Below are positions 1 to 8,339 of a DNA stretch of 22,474 bases, piece after piece. This DNA is from a virus, in IMG/VR virus record IMGVR_UViG_3300035199_000782, positions 1 through 22,474 of that record, one strand, 5' to 3'. The first letter of the stretch is position 1. Every line of letters starts with the position of its first letter. The notes below the pieces were generated by a model. It made no database searches. It saw only the letters and a program-made list of their open reading frames with translations, and was not told where the DNA came from. A program made the translations under genes and the position numbers.

Positions 1-2
1 GT

Positions 3-962
3 TTTACGGTATCGTTTAGGCGCGCCGGCGGAGGGGACGATCATGTAGGGGGATATCTAGGTCTTAATCCCAAGGATGAAGTCTATTTCAAAGCTTTTTT
101 GCTTGCTTTTAACGAAACCTTTAAACCTGACTGGGTGAATGAAACAATTTATGGTCGCGCCGATCCTGTAGGGATGTTCAAGAATACCACGAGAAGCATT
201 TCCGTGGGGCTGATGATCCCCGCCGCAACCGTCGGTGAAGGCTTTGAAAACTTGGCGAGAGTCCAACGCTTAGTTCAGTTTCTTTATCCCACATATGCGG
301 ATGAACAGGGCGCCCGCGTTATTACGCAATCGCCCCTCCTGCGCCTAAAGGTGATGAACCTCGCAACTAAAGGTTCCGCGACCCGGGTAACCGCCGAACA
401 GCGCAATAAAGGACACGTAATAACCACATTTTTTAATTCTAACCAGGCTCACGACGGTCTCCTCGGCGTCATGCAAAACCTCACCATCAACCACAACGTT
501 GAAAACCCCGATTTTGGCTCTTTCGAGGTCCAAGCAGGAACCATCATCCCCAAAGCCATCGAAGTTCAGTTTGATTTTGCAGTCATCCACGAGCACCACT
601 TGGGGTGGAGCGCAGACCGCGCTAAGGATCCAGGCGACGGGAACCTATACGGAGAAAGTTCCGAATTCTCATCGCCTTATTTCCCCTATGATGTAAACGT
701 AAAAGACGCTGCAGCAGCAGCCAAGAAGGCGCCTGCATTGGGCGGAGAGATCGAGCAGGCGAAAGAGAAAGAAAAACCCAATGACGCAGCGCTGCAAAAT
801 GCACAAGCTCGTATTCCAAAGATGGGCATCGGAACTGGTGCACCGGTGGGTGATCCACCCATGGGTGAACCAGAAGCTCCCCCCGAGGCGCATGGAACTA
901 TTATAAGTCATACTCATGGTGGCGACGACTGGGACGAGGAGATGGATAGGCAACAATTATAG
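3..962 (+). CDS. Phage tail/baseplate-type virion protein (5' partial)
   Basis: The frame is open from base 3 to the TAG ending at 962 with no stop, so the true start lies before the window; the TTG at 99 is not needed as a start. 319 residues are visible. The N-terminal part is glycine-rich (GGGDDHVGG), followed by a region with YGRADPVGMF, a run ending in QFLYPTY, and HEHHLGW, a pattern I associate with tail-tube/baseplate-proximal proteins of marine myovirus-like phages. The last 85 or so residues are low-complexity: Ala/Lys-rich, then Pro/Gly/Glu-rich, ending in His and acidic residues, probably a flexible tail. The next gene is a gp53-like baseplate protein, which supports a structural role. 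The family is assigned by resemblance only, and the exact baseplate position is unknown. Confidence 0.6.
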   Translation, partial: FTVSFRRAGGGDDHVGGYLGLNPKDEVYFKAFLLAFNETFKPDWVNETIYGRADPVGMFKNTTRSISVGLMIPAATVGEGFENLARVQRLVQFLYPTYADEQGARVITQSPLLRLKVMNLATKGSATRVTAEQRNKGHVITTFFNSNQAHDGLLGVMQNLTINHNVENPDFGSFEVQAGTIIPKAIEVQFDFAVIHEHHLGWSADRAKDPGDGNLYGESSEFSSPYFPYDVNVKDAAAAAKKAPALGGEIEQAKEKEKPNDAALQNAQARIPKMGIGTGAPVGDPPMGEPEAPPEAHGTIISHTHGGDDWDEEMDRQQL

Positions 963-1000
963 ATCCATGTTCTATAAAACATTTAAGGAAACACTAAACT

Positions 1001-1342
1001 ATGGCACGATACGCAAACGCAAGAATCTTGAACAATTCACTTGAATTTTATGGATTTCTCCGCAAAGAACGCGGAGACATCAAAAACATCGTTCAATACG
1101 AAACCCCCACCCTGCGCATGCCGCGTCTAGGCGACAGAATCGCTTTGCAGACGTCTGTGCATATATGGACTTATGGGGATCGCTATTATAAGCTCGCGAA
1201 CCAATATTATAACAACCGCAACTACTGGTGGGTTATCGCATGGTATAACGGATTGCCCACCGAAACAGACGTCAAGCCCGGCGATGTGATTCACATTCCC
1301 CTCGATTTGGAGACGGCACTGAGAACCATGGGAGGGTCATAG
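1001..1342 (+). CDS. Baseplate wedge protein, gp53-like with LysM-like C-terminus
   Basis: 113 residues. The ATG at 1001 follows an AAGGA ribosome site. The N-terminal half contains RYANARILNN and FYGFLRKE. The C-terminal half has the LysM-like pattern of T4 gp53-type wedge proteins: YKLANQYYNN, then YWWVIAWYNG, then VKPGDVIHIP, at roughly residues 60-100. In T4, gp53 helps join baseplate wedges around the hub. Here LysM presumably serves protein-protein contact within the baseplate, not peptidoglycan binding. The gene ends two bases before the next start, and the ribosome site for that gene (GGAGGG) lies within its last codons, so the two are probably cotranslated. The length is much shorter than T4 gp53 (about 196 residues), so only the core may be conserved. 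Confidence 0.75.
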   Translation: MARYANARILNNSLEFYGFLRKERGDIKNIVQYETPTLRMPRLGDRIALQTSVHIWTYGDRYYKLANQYYNNRNYWWVIAWYNGLPTETDVKPGDVIHIPLDLETALRTMGGS

Positions 1343-1343
1343 T

Positions 1344-4300
1344 ATGGGTCATGAAAGTGGTCACGACTTTACGATCCCAGAAGGGAACGGCTATACAGAA
1401 ACACAAGAGCAGATAAAAGCAAAAAAAACCGCATGCTTGGATGCATGTGATGCAACTCTGGCAGCAGACACTCAACTAAGAATCGAGCGATATCGAGCAG
1501 AAGGACACACATTCCCGCCCTCTCCCACTGTGACGAGAGACGTGGATATGGGAGACGGACGCACACTGGACCAGGGCGCCATCGCCGCCACGCGCAACAA
1601 GTGTAGGAGCGGCTGCATGAAAACTCACGGCACCGCCGGAGAAATAGAAGTATATGGGCTCTTTAAGACAGCAATGACCAACATTGCTCCCAGCTTGGAA
1701 GCTGCCGATAAGAATATTCGCGAGTGTCTGGAGAAGTACTTAAAAGCCCAGGAACAACTTCAACAGTTAATTAATGAATTTTTTGGACAGACCTCAGATT
1801 TCCAATTCCTCGACGGACATTGGAACGCCAAAGCTGTCATATCCGATTCCGCTACGGTGTCCGGCAGAGCCGAGTGGGCCTCCCGCCAATCTACTGAACG
1901 CACCACCATCCACGCCGTGGGGGGACTTTCGTCCGCGGAACTGAATTCATATATCGCCAAAATCGTCTTGCGAGGCGGCGGTACCGCTCAGTTTGAAGCC
2001 ACAAGCGACTATACGAAGTGGATCGATGCCAACATTCCCCTCGGATCGGGGGTTGGCGGCGATATAGCGCTGGTCTTTAACAACCCCACCCGGGACTTTA
2101 CTAAAGATCCTCTTGTGAAGGATGACGCTGCTGAACTATCCAAAGTACAGAGTGGCACGCGAACAATGAATATTCAATTCATAGATTCAACGTCAAAATT
2201 TCAAGAGCTGCTTCTGCTTTCAGAGATTGGGTTTTCAAAATCCGGCGGCGGTGGGAACGTGTTTCAAGTCGATGGCGTGGGACTCGAAGGCACCGAGACA
2301 CAAGTAAAGGGGTGGCCATACGGCTGGTTTTCGTGGGTTACTAACATGGCACTTCTCGCCAAACAACTCATAGAGATAGGACCCGCGCAAGAAGATCTGG
2401 ACAAGATGAAAAGCAATATTCCCGGCGCGTATTCTCAAGCAACAAGTGGGATCATCGGCGATGGGGGAAACAAACAAGACGCCCCTTATGATGAAGCCTT
2501 CTTCGCGTCCCCCATGGGCATTCTTACGTATGGATCCGCCCGCTATTGGCCCAAGAACTCTCAAAATCTAGTTTACAAATCCAGCATCACTGCGAAGATG
2601 TACATCGGCGGCGACCTCAGCAAGCCCGTCGGCGCCACGAAATCCCGTGAACGCCTGCTTTCTGCCACCACCGGATCTGGAACCGGTCATACCATCGAGC
2701 CTCAACGCAACATGTCCGGAGTTATCCCCGCGGATCAAAGCGGCATAGGGCTCCAGAACCAAAATATAGCTTGGATGGTGGATTATGCCAACACTCTAGC
2801 GGACAATATAGAGAAACTTCCCAACGTCATTGCAGAGACACCGCGTCGAGAACTGGCGCAGTATATAAGAACATTTGGCTCCAAACTTAAGCTCATTACC
2901 AATGAGATGTTGGATGCCGCATCTTGCATTTTTGCCGAGGACTGGGATTCAGACGCGAAGATAAATGAAGAATTAGCCAAGATCACGGATAACGCCAAGC
3001 GCAATGTGATCCAAAAACTTCTTGGTCTCAAAGAAGGGCGCGAGAAGGCGATGATGGCTGCAGTAAACGCGCTTCGGAAAAAGGCAGCGCTTGTTACTCC
3101 TCTATTGGAAGGCGCGAACCCCGAGAGAATCCTCTTTAAAGAACAGTGCTTTTTGTTGAGCTTTATTGGGATAATCTCTGATTATAAAAAAAGAACTTTG
3201 AATTTTGGAGAATATACAGCCGGCAAGACCGGCTTCGGTGCCAAGGGGGGGTACACCGGTACCTCTGCAGGACACGGACACCCCGCTGGCAATCACAAAA
3301 GGTTGCCTTATAAAAATCCAGCAAACTATGCAGCCGATCCTAGCAATCCTCTTAGTAGCAAGCTAACGAATGCCACGCTGTTAGTAGATGGAGACCCCTA
3401 TGGGTTCATGAACCAATTGACCGTGAGCCCTTACACGACTCGGCTTCTAAATATTGAAAATTGGGAACTCTCCAATTTGCAGCCAAGAATTAGATTATTC
3501 AAAGTAATTTATGATGGAAAAGATGAAAAGGAAGTAGAAATAAAGTTTGATTCTCACTTCTCAAAACAAGAAATGAACATGTTTTTAGATAAAAATTCCC
3601 GTGGTGGTGGAATTGGTTTAAAAAGTTTTAATTTTACATATGATGGAAGTAACCCTTTTGCTGCCAAGAAGAGTATTAAAGGACAACTAAATCTGTTTGC
3701 TAATAGTTTTAGCGAGCTGCTTCAAGATCGAGTGGGGGCGACTAATGACACCCCACCCGGGAAGGCAACGTATAAGTATATTGAATTGGCACTGAAGACG
3801 GGAAAACCATATAAAGGCAAGCAATGTACGCCCCCCCAAGATTATATCGACATGATGGAGCAGAACGAGGAGTTGTCCAAACTAAACTTTAGATTAAAGG
3901 CAGTTGTAGGATGGAGCGCTCCACATGGACTATCGGGCATGCGCCAAGACGACAAGATACAGCTGCAGCGCGCCCTGGATGATTCTTTTGTGACATTGAA
4001 TTTAACCCCTACTGTTCATAATTTTGATTTTGATGAGCAAGGTCGCGTTAACTTTACTATCAACTATCTCGCTTATATCGAAGACTTTTTTGATCAGAAA
4101 GGATACAATATTTTCGCAGACCCCAGTGGAAAAATTGGATTAAATCGGATCAAAAGAGACCTTAGCATGAAAACCTTTCAACGTGAATGTGGGGGAACAG
4201 CGCCATCAGCGCCACCACAGGTGGCGCCGGGGAAAGAAGGTGAGGAGAAGGAGGCAAAACCCACCGCGCAGGACTCTCTAGAGACCATTAAAGCCGCTTA

Positions 4301-5921
4301 TGCCGATGAGGTACGTAACGATACTTTGGAATCAGTAAGTAAGCTGTTGTTCACCATGGCATGTTCCAATTCCATTTATTATATTAATATTCCTTATAGC
4401 AAAATAAGAATGTTTGTGCAAAAGGGACCTTTTCAAGATTACTCGAAGTACCACGAGGCATATCGGAAAGGTAATTTCATCTTGAACGATGAAGCATATG
4501 GTAGTGTGCTTGCTACTCAGATAAGCGCAGCGCTAAACAGCAAAAAGGCCGGACAAGCAGGATATTATAAGGCTAGCGGCGGGAAAGATCTTAGCGGCAC
4601 GGACGAAGGCAATCAAGTAGCCGGCGCCCTCGTTTCGGTAAATCCGAATGCCAACAACCTTCCATTCTTTTATGTAAGCGATCTGCTAGATCAAGTTTTG
4701 GGAAATATTGAATTAGAATTAGATGAACTGTCCAACAAGCTGGGAAACTTCGATAGTCTCTCTTGGAAGCAACACACCACCAAGTGCGACGTTACACAGC
4801 GCAAAAATGAGTTAGAGCTTTATCTTAAAAACTTTAAGCGTTTTCGTCTTCTGTTAGGACCGGTTGAGTTCGTTCATCATAAAGTGGACAAGGGCGCCCC
4901 AAGCGCGTTTGTAAACTTTGGAGACATCCCAATTTCAGTCAAATACTTTGTAGAGTGGCTCACTAGCAAAGTGCTCCAGCGCGAGGAAACATCTTATCCT
5001 TTGACCAAGTTCTTAAATGATTTTTTCAACACACTGGTCAGAGACTTTTTAAATAATGATTCCTGCTTTATTTATAACACTTCTCAAAAAGTGCGCGTGA
5101 ACCAAGCCGTACTGACGAGCTTTAGACCCGACAAATATGGTAAGTTGGATGATATTACCTATAAAATAGGACAAAAACTGGGCGCCAACGCTTCACGAAT
5201 AAATCTTGCTCACTTTGATCGAGCCGTTACACACAAGATCGAAAAAGGGGCACCCGTATGTCTTGCCAGCAACAAGCAACGCCCGATGGATTCAATGCTT
5301 CCTATTTTAAATGTTTCTGGCATAAAGGGAAGTTCACAGACTTATGCCCCCTTGAGTCGTGAAATGAACTTTTTTGTATTTTTTGCTGGACGCACGATGC
5401 CCACCGAAATGATGAATGGGCACAAATGCCAAGATGAAGACCGAGGCATTCAACATTATTTAATGGGACGAGACAAAGGATTATTAAAGACCATTAAACT
5501 TACCAAGACCGATTCCAAAGGTCTGGCTGAGGTAAGATTTGAGCAAGATGGATATGATGGATTGAGACAGCTTCGTGTGGTATATGATGTAGAGATCGAC
5601 TCCTTTGCTAATGTGCAAACATATCCAGGGACTTATATTTATATTCCTCCCCGGGGCTTCGATCCTGGAATGCTTCCCAAAGATAGCCCAAAGGGATTTG
5701 ATATGACCGATCTAGGTATCGGAGGATATTATATGGTAATTCGTTCAGAGCATGAATTCGGAGAAGGGTATGCCAATTCTAAAATACATGCAAAATGGGT
5801 CGCTCAAATTGATAAAGATAATAAGCCCGGAGTGGCGACAGATAGTAGTATGCGCGCCTCTCCCGGTAAGTGCAAGATCTATGCCCAGCGTGCAGCGGTG
5901 GCCAAAAAAGGAACTGAATAA
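1344..5921 (+). CDS. Very large virion structural protein, probably baseplate/tail-associated
   Basis: 1525 residues; ATG at 1344 with GGAGGG just upstream. The N-terminus is hydrophilic and helical-looking, with two CX3C pairs (C31/C35 and C87/C91). Residues about 170-470 are Gly/Ser/Thr-rich and probably beta-rich. Around residues 675-810 is a conserved-looking core containing DGDPYGFMNQLTVSPY, ENWELSNLQPRIRLFK and FNFTYDGSNPFAAKKSIKG. This type of segment occurs in large structural proteins of marine myovirus-like phages. The C-terminus (about residues 1415-1500) has YPGTYIYIPPRGFDPG followed by GIGGYYMVIRSEHEF, like the closing domain of hub or tail-fibre-base proteins. There is no long uniform coiled coil, so a tape-measure role is unlikely. 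I saw no lysozyme motif. Base composition changes strongly along the gene. Baseplate hub or a large wedge component are both possible. Confidence 0.6.
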   Translation: MGHESGHDFTIPEGNGYTETQEQIKAKKTACLDACDATLAADTQLRIERYRAEGHTFPPSPTVTRDVDMGDGRTLDQGAIAATRNKCRSGCMKTHGTAGEIEVYGLFKTAMTNIAPSLEAADKNIRECLEKYLKAQEQLQQLINEFFGQTSDFQFLDGHWNAKAVISDSATVSGRAEWASRQSTERTTIHAVGGLSSAELNSYIAKIVLRGGGTAQFEATSDYTKWIDANIPLGSGVGGDIALVFNNPTRDFTKDPLVKDDAAELSKVQSGTRTMNIQFIDSTSKFQELLLLSEIGFSKSGGGGNVFQVDGVGLEGTETQVKGWPYGWFSWVTNMALLAKQLIEIGPAQEDLDKMKSNIPGAYSQATSGIIGDGGNKQDAPYDEAFFASPMGILTYGSARYWPKNSQNLVYKSSITAKMYIGGDLSKPVGATKSRERLLSATTGSGTGHTIEPQRNMSGVIPADQSGIGLQNQNIAWMVDYANTLADNIEKLPNVIAETPRRELAQYIRTFGSKLKLITNEMLDAASCIFAEDWDSDAKINEELAKITDNAKRNVIQKLLGLKEGREKAMMAAVNALRKKAALVTPLLEGANPERILFKEQCFLLSFIGIISDYKKRTLNFGEYTAGKTGFGAKGGYTGTSAGHGHPAGNHKRLPYKNPANYAADPSNPLSSKLTNATLLVDGDPYGFMNQLTVSPYTTRLLNIENWELSNLQPRIRLFKVIYDGKDEKEVEIKFDSHFSKQEMNMFLDKNSRGGGIGLKSFNFTYDGSNPFAAKKSIKGQLNLFANSFSELLQDRVGATNDTPPGKATYKYIELALKTGKPYKGKQCTPPQDYIDMMEQNEELSKLNFRLKAVVGWSAPHGLSGMRQDDKIQLQRALDDSFVTLNLTPTVHNFDFDEQGRVNFTINYLAYIEDFFDQKGYNIFADPSGKIGLNRIKRDLSMKTFQRECGGTAPSAPPQVAPGKEGEEKEAKPTAQDSLETIKAAYADEVRNDTLESVSKLLFTMACSNSIYYINIPYSKIRMFVQKGPFQDYSKYHEAYRKGNFILNDEAYGSVLATQISAALNSKKAGQAGYYKASGGKDLSGTDEGNQVAGALVSVNPNANNLPFFYVSDLLDQVLGNIELELDELSNKLGNFDSLSWKQHTTKCDVTQRKNELELYLKNFKRFRLLLGPVEFVHHKVDKGAPSAFVNFGDIPISVKYFVEWLTSKVLQREETSYPLTKFLNDFFNTLVRDFLNNDSCFIYNTSQKVRVNQAVLTSFRPDKYGKLDDITYKIGQKLGANASRINLAHFDRAVTHKIEKGAPVCLASNKQRPMDSMLPILNVSGIKGSSQTYAPLSREMNFFVFFAGRTMPTEMMNGHKCQDEDRGIQHYLMGRDKGLLKTIKLTKTDSKGLAEVRFEQDGYDGLRQLRVVYDVEIDSFANVQTYPGTYIYIPPRGFDPGMLPKDSPKGFDMTDLGIGGYYMVIRSEHEFGEGYANSKIHAKWVAQIDKDNKPGVATDSSMRASPGKCKIYAQRAAVAKKGTE

Positions 5922-5923
5922 AA

Positions 5924-7183
5924 ATGAGTGAATTTTATGCGGAAAAAAATAACGAGTCCTCCTTTGAGCTTTTTAATAAGCGCACCGTGTATAAAGGCGA
6001 ACTGCTGCGCAGCTATCAGCCTAATATTGTTAACTTTTTTGAGGGAGAGAAAATTCTATATGGGCGTATAAGTCGGAGATTTATACCACTTACAGTGAGT
6101 CCTCACATCCTCGCACCAGTCGCCGCAACTTCTGGTGATCGCCCGTTGCAGGCAGTTAATTTTGTAGCGGCCGTCTTTCAAGAGATGGCTCTCCAGTTTA
6201 AAAAGTGCGCCCAGCGCGGACAAATTATAGATGACGATCCACATCTTACCAATCTCATAGCCTATAAAGCTTATGTATCTCCGCGCAGCCAATATTTAGA
6301 ATATAAAACCGCGTATTTCGCCGCCATCGCGAGTAAATTTAGAGAGCATAACATTAAGGTAACTAACTTTCGGGAATTCATATATGCTCTTTTCCCCATT
6401 ATTCGAGATGCATTACGGCAGAAGCCTCTTACTTTCCCGGGCTTTGTAAAAAGCACGAGTTGCTCTATTTTAGGCTCTGGCTTGGCAATAGAGATAGCCA
6501 GCATGGATTATATTAATGATGCTCAAAAGGTAACAGAATTGGTCCAAAGCCCAAACTGGGAATTTTTTGTTAACACTTGCAATTCCTACGGGTTTATGGT
6601 AGACTATCATGTACCCTGGAGAATTGTGGCAGATATTGGAACCGATTCTATGAAGGAAATAGCGCGCAAATATGGACTTAACCACATTCTAGATCATGGC
6701 TATGGAAACGCAGCATCTCTTTACTTAAGAGGGTTTTTAGTGGATCTGCGGAATCTTTATAATACTGTTGTAGAGCCGGTAATCGTAGAAACTGAAACAT
6801 GTAAAAACGGCACCACCAAAAGGCACGTGAAGAGACGCACAGAATATACGGTGCGCCAATTAGCGCAATCTCACGACGCGTATGAGTTTGTTAAAATTTA
6901 TTTGCAACTACGCCTTTACGAAGAGGTTCCCACCATGCGCCAAGTAGACATGGATAAAGTAATCCGAGAATATCTCAACATCACCAAAAAAACAGCGTCC
7001 ATGCGGCATATTTCATTTGCATTTGAAAGTATTATCAATAAAACGTTTGACAAGAGAGGCTCAATGAGTTATCTTAGAAGAGAGCTAATAGCACAAACGC
7101 GCAAAGGCTTTGCCGAGGGCACTATTGAGAATGTAGCCATTAGCGATATGGGTATGACATACGATGATCTTTCAAGCTATTGA
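5924..7183 (+). CDS. Conserved phage protein of the tail/baseplate region, function unknown
   Basis: 419 residues; starts two bases after the large virion gene, with AAAGGA about 10 bases upstream of the ATG. Recognisable segments are KPLTFPGFVKS, GSGLAIEIASMDY, and GFMVDYHVPWRIVADI at about residues 223-238, followed by an alpha-helical C-terminal half with many basic residues. I associate this pattern with an uncharacterised protein encoded among tail genes of marine myovirus-like phages, but cannot name a function. No membrane segment, signal peptide or enzymatic motif is visible. It overlaps the DNA polymerase start by 20 bases, so it joins the structural block to the replication block and polymerase translation may depend on ribosomes finishing this gene. 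Confidence 0.55.
   Translation: MSEFYAEKNNESSFELFNKRTVYKGELLRSYQPNIVNFFEGEKILYGRISRRFIPLTVSPHILAPVAATSGDRPLQAVNFVAAVFQEMALQFKKCAQRGQIIDDDPHLTNLIAYKAYVSPRSQYLEYKTAYFAAIASKFREHNIKVTNFREFIYALFPIIRDALRQKPLTFPGFVKSTSCSILGSGLAIEIASMDYINDAQKVTELVQSPNWEFFVNTCNSYGFMVDYHVPWRIVADIGTDSMKEIARKYGLNHILDHGYGNAASLYLRGFLVDLRNLYNTVVEPVIVETETCKNGTTKRHVKRRTEYTVRQLAQSHDAYEFVKIYLQLRLYEEVPTMRQVDMDKVIREYLNITKKTASMRHISFAFESIINKTFDKRGSMSYLRRELIAQTRKGFAEGTIENVAISDMGMTYDDLSSY
7047..7075 (+). promoter_or_regulatory. Weak candidate sigma70 promoter before DNA polymerase
   Basis: A perfect TTGACA (7047-7052) is followed after 17 bases by TATCTT (7070-7075), which keeps only the T1, A2, T3 and T6 positions of the -10 consensus. 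It lies inside the upstream gene, about 90 bases before the polymerase ATG. Listed because of its position at the structural/replication boundary; alone it is weak. Confidence 0.25.
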
Positions 7184-8339
7184 TGATAAAGCACAATGTA
7201 TAGGGGTATATGCGGAAGGTAAACTTCACTTTGACTCATTTCCTGAGCCGCTAACCCAAACATGGAAATACACAGGCTCCTTGAAGGAGCATGCGCCGCA
7301 GTCTGCGTGGATCCGGGCATCAGGTCGAAGCCTGATAGAATGTTGCCCTATAGAGCTTGCGGAGGAATTGGACGCTGCTCAGAGTAAGATGCGCGCCTAC
7401 ATCAAGTCGTTCACGATAGCCAAAGTCGATCTTAATGATCATTGTGTATTTGACTTGATTCCTCACGACTTTTTGCTGGCATTCTGCGAACTTAAGAACA
7501 AGATCACAGAGCACGTGTTTGAAGCATTTCCGGAGCCGCCAAACTATAAACACCTTGAAGAAGTCCAGCGGCTACTCCACAAGATCAAATATCAGAAACT
7601 CAACCTTAATAGTGAAAATTGTCGCAACTTATTTTATGCGTCCCGCGAGAGAACGAAGGCCAACGAGCTAATAAGAAATTATAACTATATCGACTATAAT
7701 CTCTTTGGGACAGTGACAGGGCGCCTCACAACGAACCCTGGTTCTTTCCCCGTGCTCACGCTTAAAAAAACATATCGGGCGCTCTTAAAGCCCAATAATG
7801 ATCTTTTTGTTAGCTTGGATTATAATGCCGCCGAAGTCCGCACGTTTATCGAGCTACGAGGCTCCTCGCAGCCTCAAAAAGATATCCACCAATGGAACAT
7901 CGAAAACATTTTTAAGAACGAAGAGGTGAGCCGTGACGAGGCAAAAACCATATTCTTTGCGTGGCTTTACAACCCCGAGTCAGAACAAATTCAATCGGAA
8001 CTATATAATCGTCAAAAAGTGCTTGACAAGTGGTACGATAATGGTTATATTAAGACACCCTACGGAAGAGAGATTCAAGTGGACGAGCGCCGAGCACTTA
8101 ATTATATCATTCAGAGCACATCGGCGGATCGAGTATTAACAAAAGCAGTGGAAATCGATAAACTATTGGAAGGCAAGAAATCTTATATCTCCCATGTCGT
8201 GCATGATGAAATAGTAATTGACTATGCAGATGAAGATCGGGATCTAATTATGCTAATTAAAGATACCTTTGAAGACGGATATCTCGCCAACCTCAAAGGT
8301 GGTAAAGACTATTTTAATCTGGCGGAGTTAGAGTTATGA
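7164..8339 (+). CDS. Family A DNA polymerase, polymerase domain only
   Basis: 391 residues. The palm/fingers motifs of family A polymerases are clear: TGRL at residues 185-188; motif A SLDYNAAEVR with the metal-binding Asp at about 219; motif B starting R257 with K261 (RDEAKTIFFAWLYN, normally RxxxKxxxFGxxYG); GYIKTPYGR before the O-helix-distal region; and motif C VVHDEIV with H347-D348-E349. It therefore copies the phage genome. The roughly 180 residues before TGRL show no DxE or other 3'-5' exonuclease motifs, and the whole protein is far shorter than T7 gp5 (704) or Pol I (928). The ATG at 7164 lies 20 bases inside the previous gene and the stop overlaps the next ATG (ATGA). Proofreading, if any, must come from another gene outside this window. 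Confidence 0.9.
   Translation: MIFQAIDDKAQCIGVYAEGKLHFDSFPEPLTQTWKYTGSLKEHAPQSAWIRASGRSLIECCPIELAEELDAAQSKMRAYIKSFTIAKVDLNDHCVFDLIPHDFLLAFCELKNKITEHVFEAFPEPPNYKHLEEVQRLLHKIKYQKLNLNSENCRNLFYASRERTKANELIRNYNYIDYNLFGTVTGRLTTNPGSFPVLTLKKTYRALLKPNNDLFVSLDYNAAEVRTFIELRGSSQPQKDIHQWNIENIFKNEEVSRDEAKTIFFAWLYNPESEQIQSELYNRQKVLDKWYDNGYIKTPYGREIQVDERRALNYIIQSTSADRVLTKAVEIDKLLEGKKSYISHVVHDEIVIDYADEDRDLIMLIKDTFEDGYLANLKGGKDYFNLAELEL
8023..8051 (+). promoter_or_regulatory. Candidate intragenic sigma70 promoter in DNA polymerase gene
   Basis: TTGACA (8023-8028), 17-base spacer, TATATT (8046-8051): a 6/6 and 5/6 match at the optimal spacing. It lies in the 3' part of the polymerase gene, about 285 bases before the next gene. 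GTCAA at 8011-8015 forms an inverted repeat with the TTGAC of the -35 box with a 7-base gap, the same geometry as upstream of the deaminase gene. It would transcribe the tubulin-like gene and SSB. Confidence 0.45.

Noticed and set aside
967-982. Short hairpin ATGTT/AACAT and T4-late-like CTATAAAA before the gp53-like gene
   Set aside because: A 5-bp AT-rich stem is easily found by chance, and a late start from this box would fall in the ribosome site; the match to TATAAATA is imperfect.
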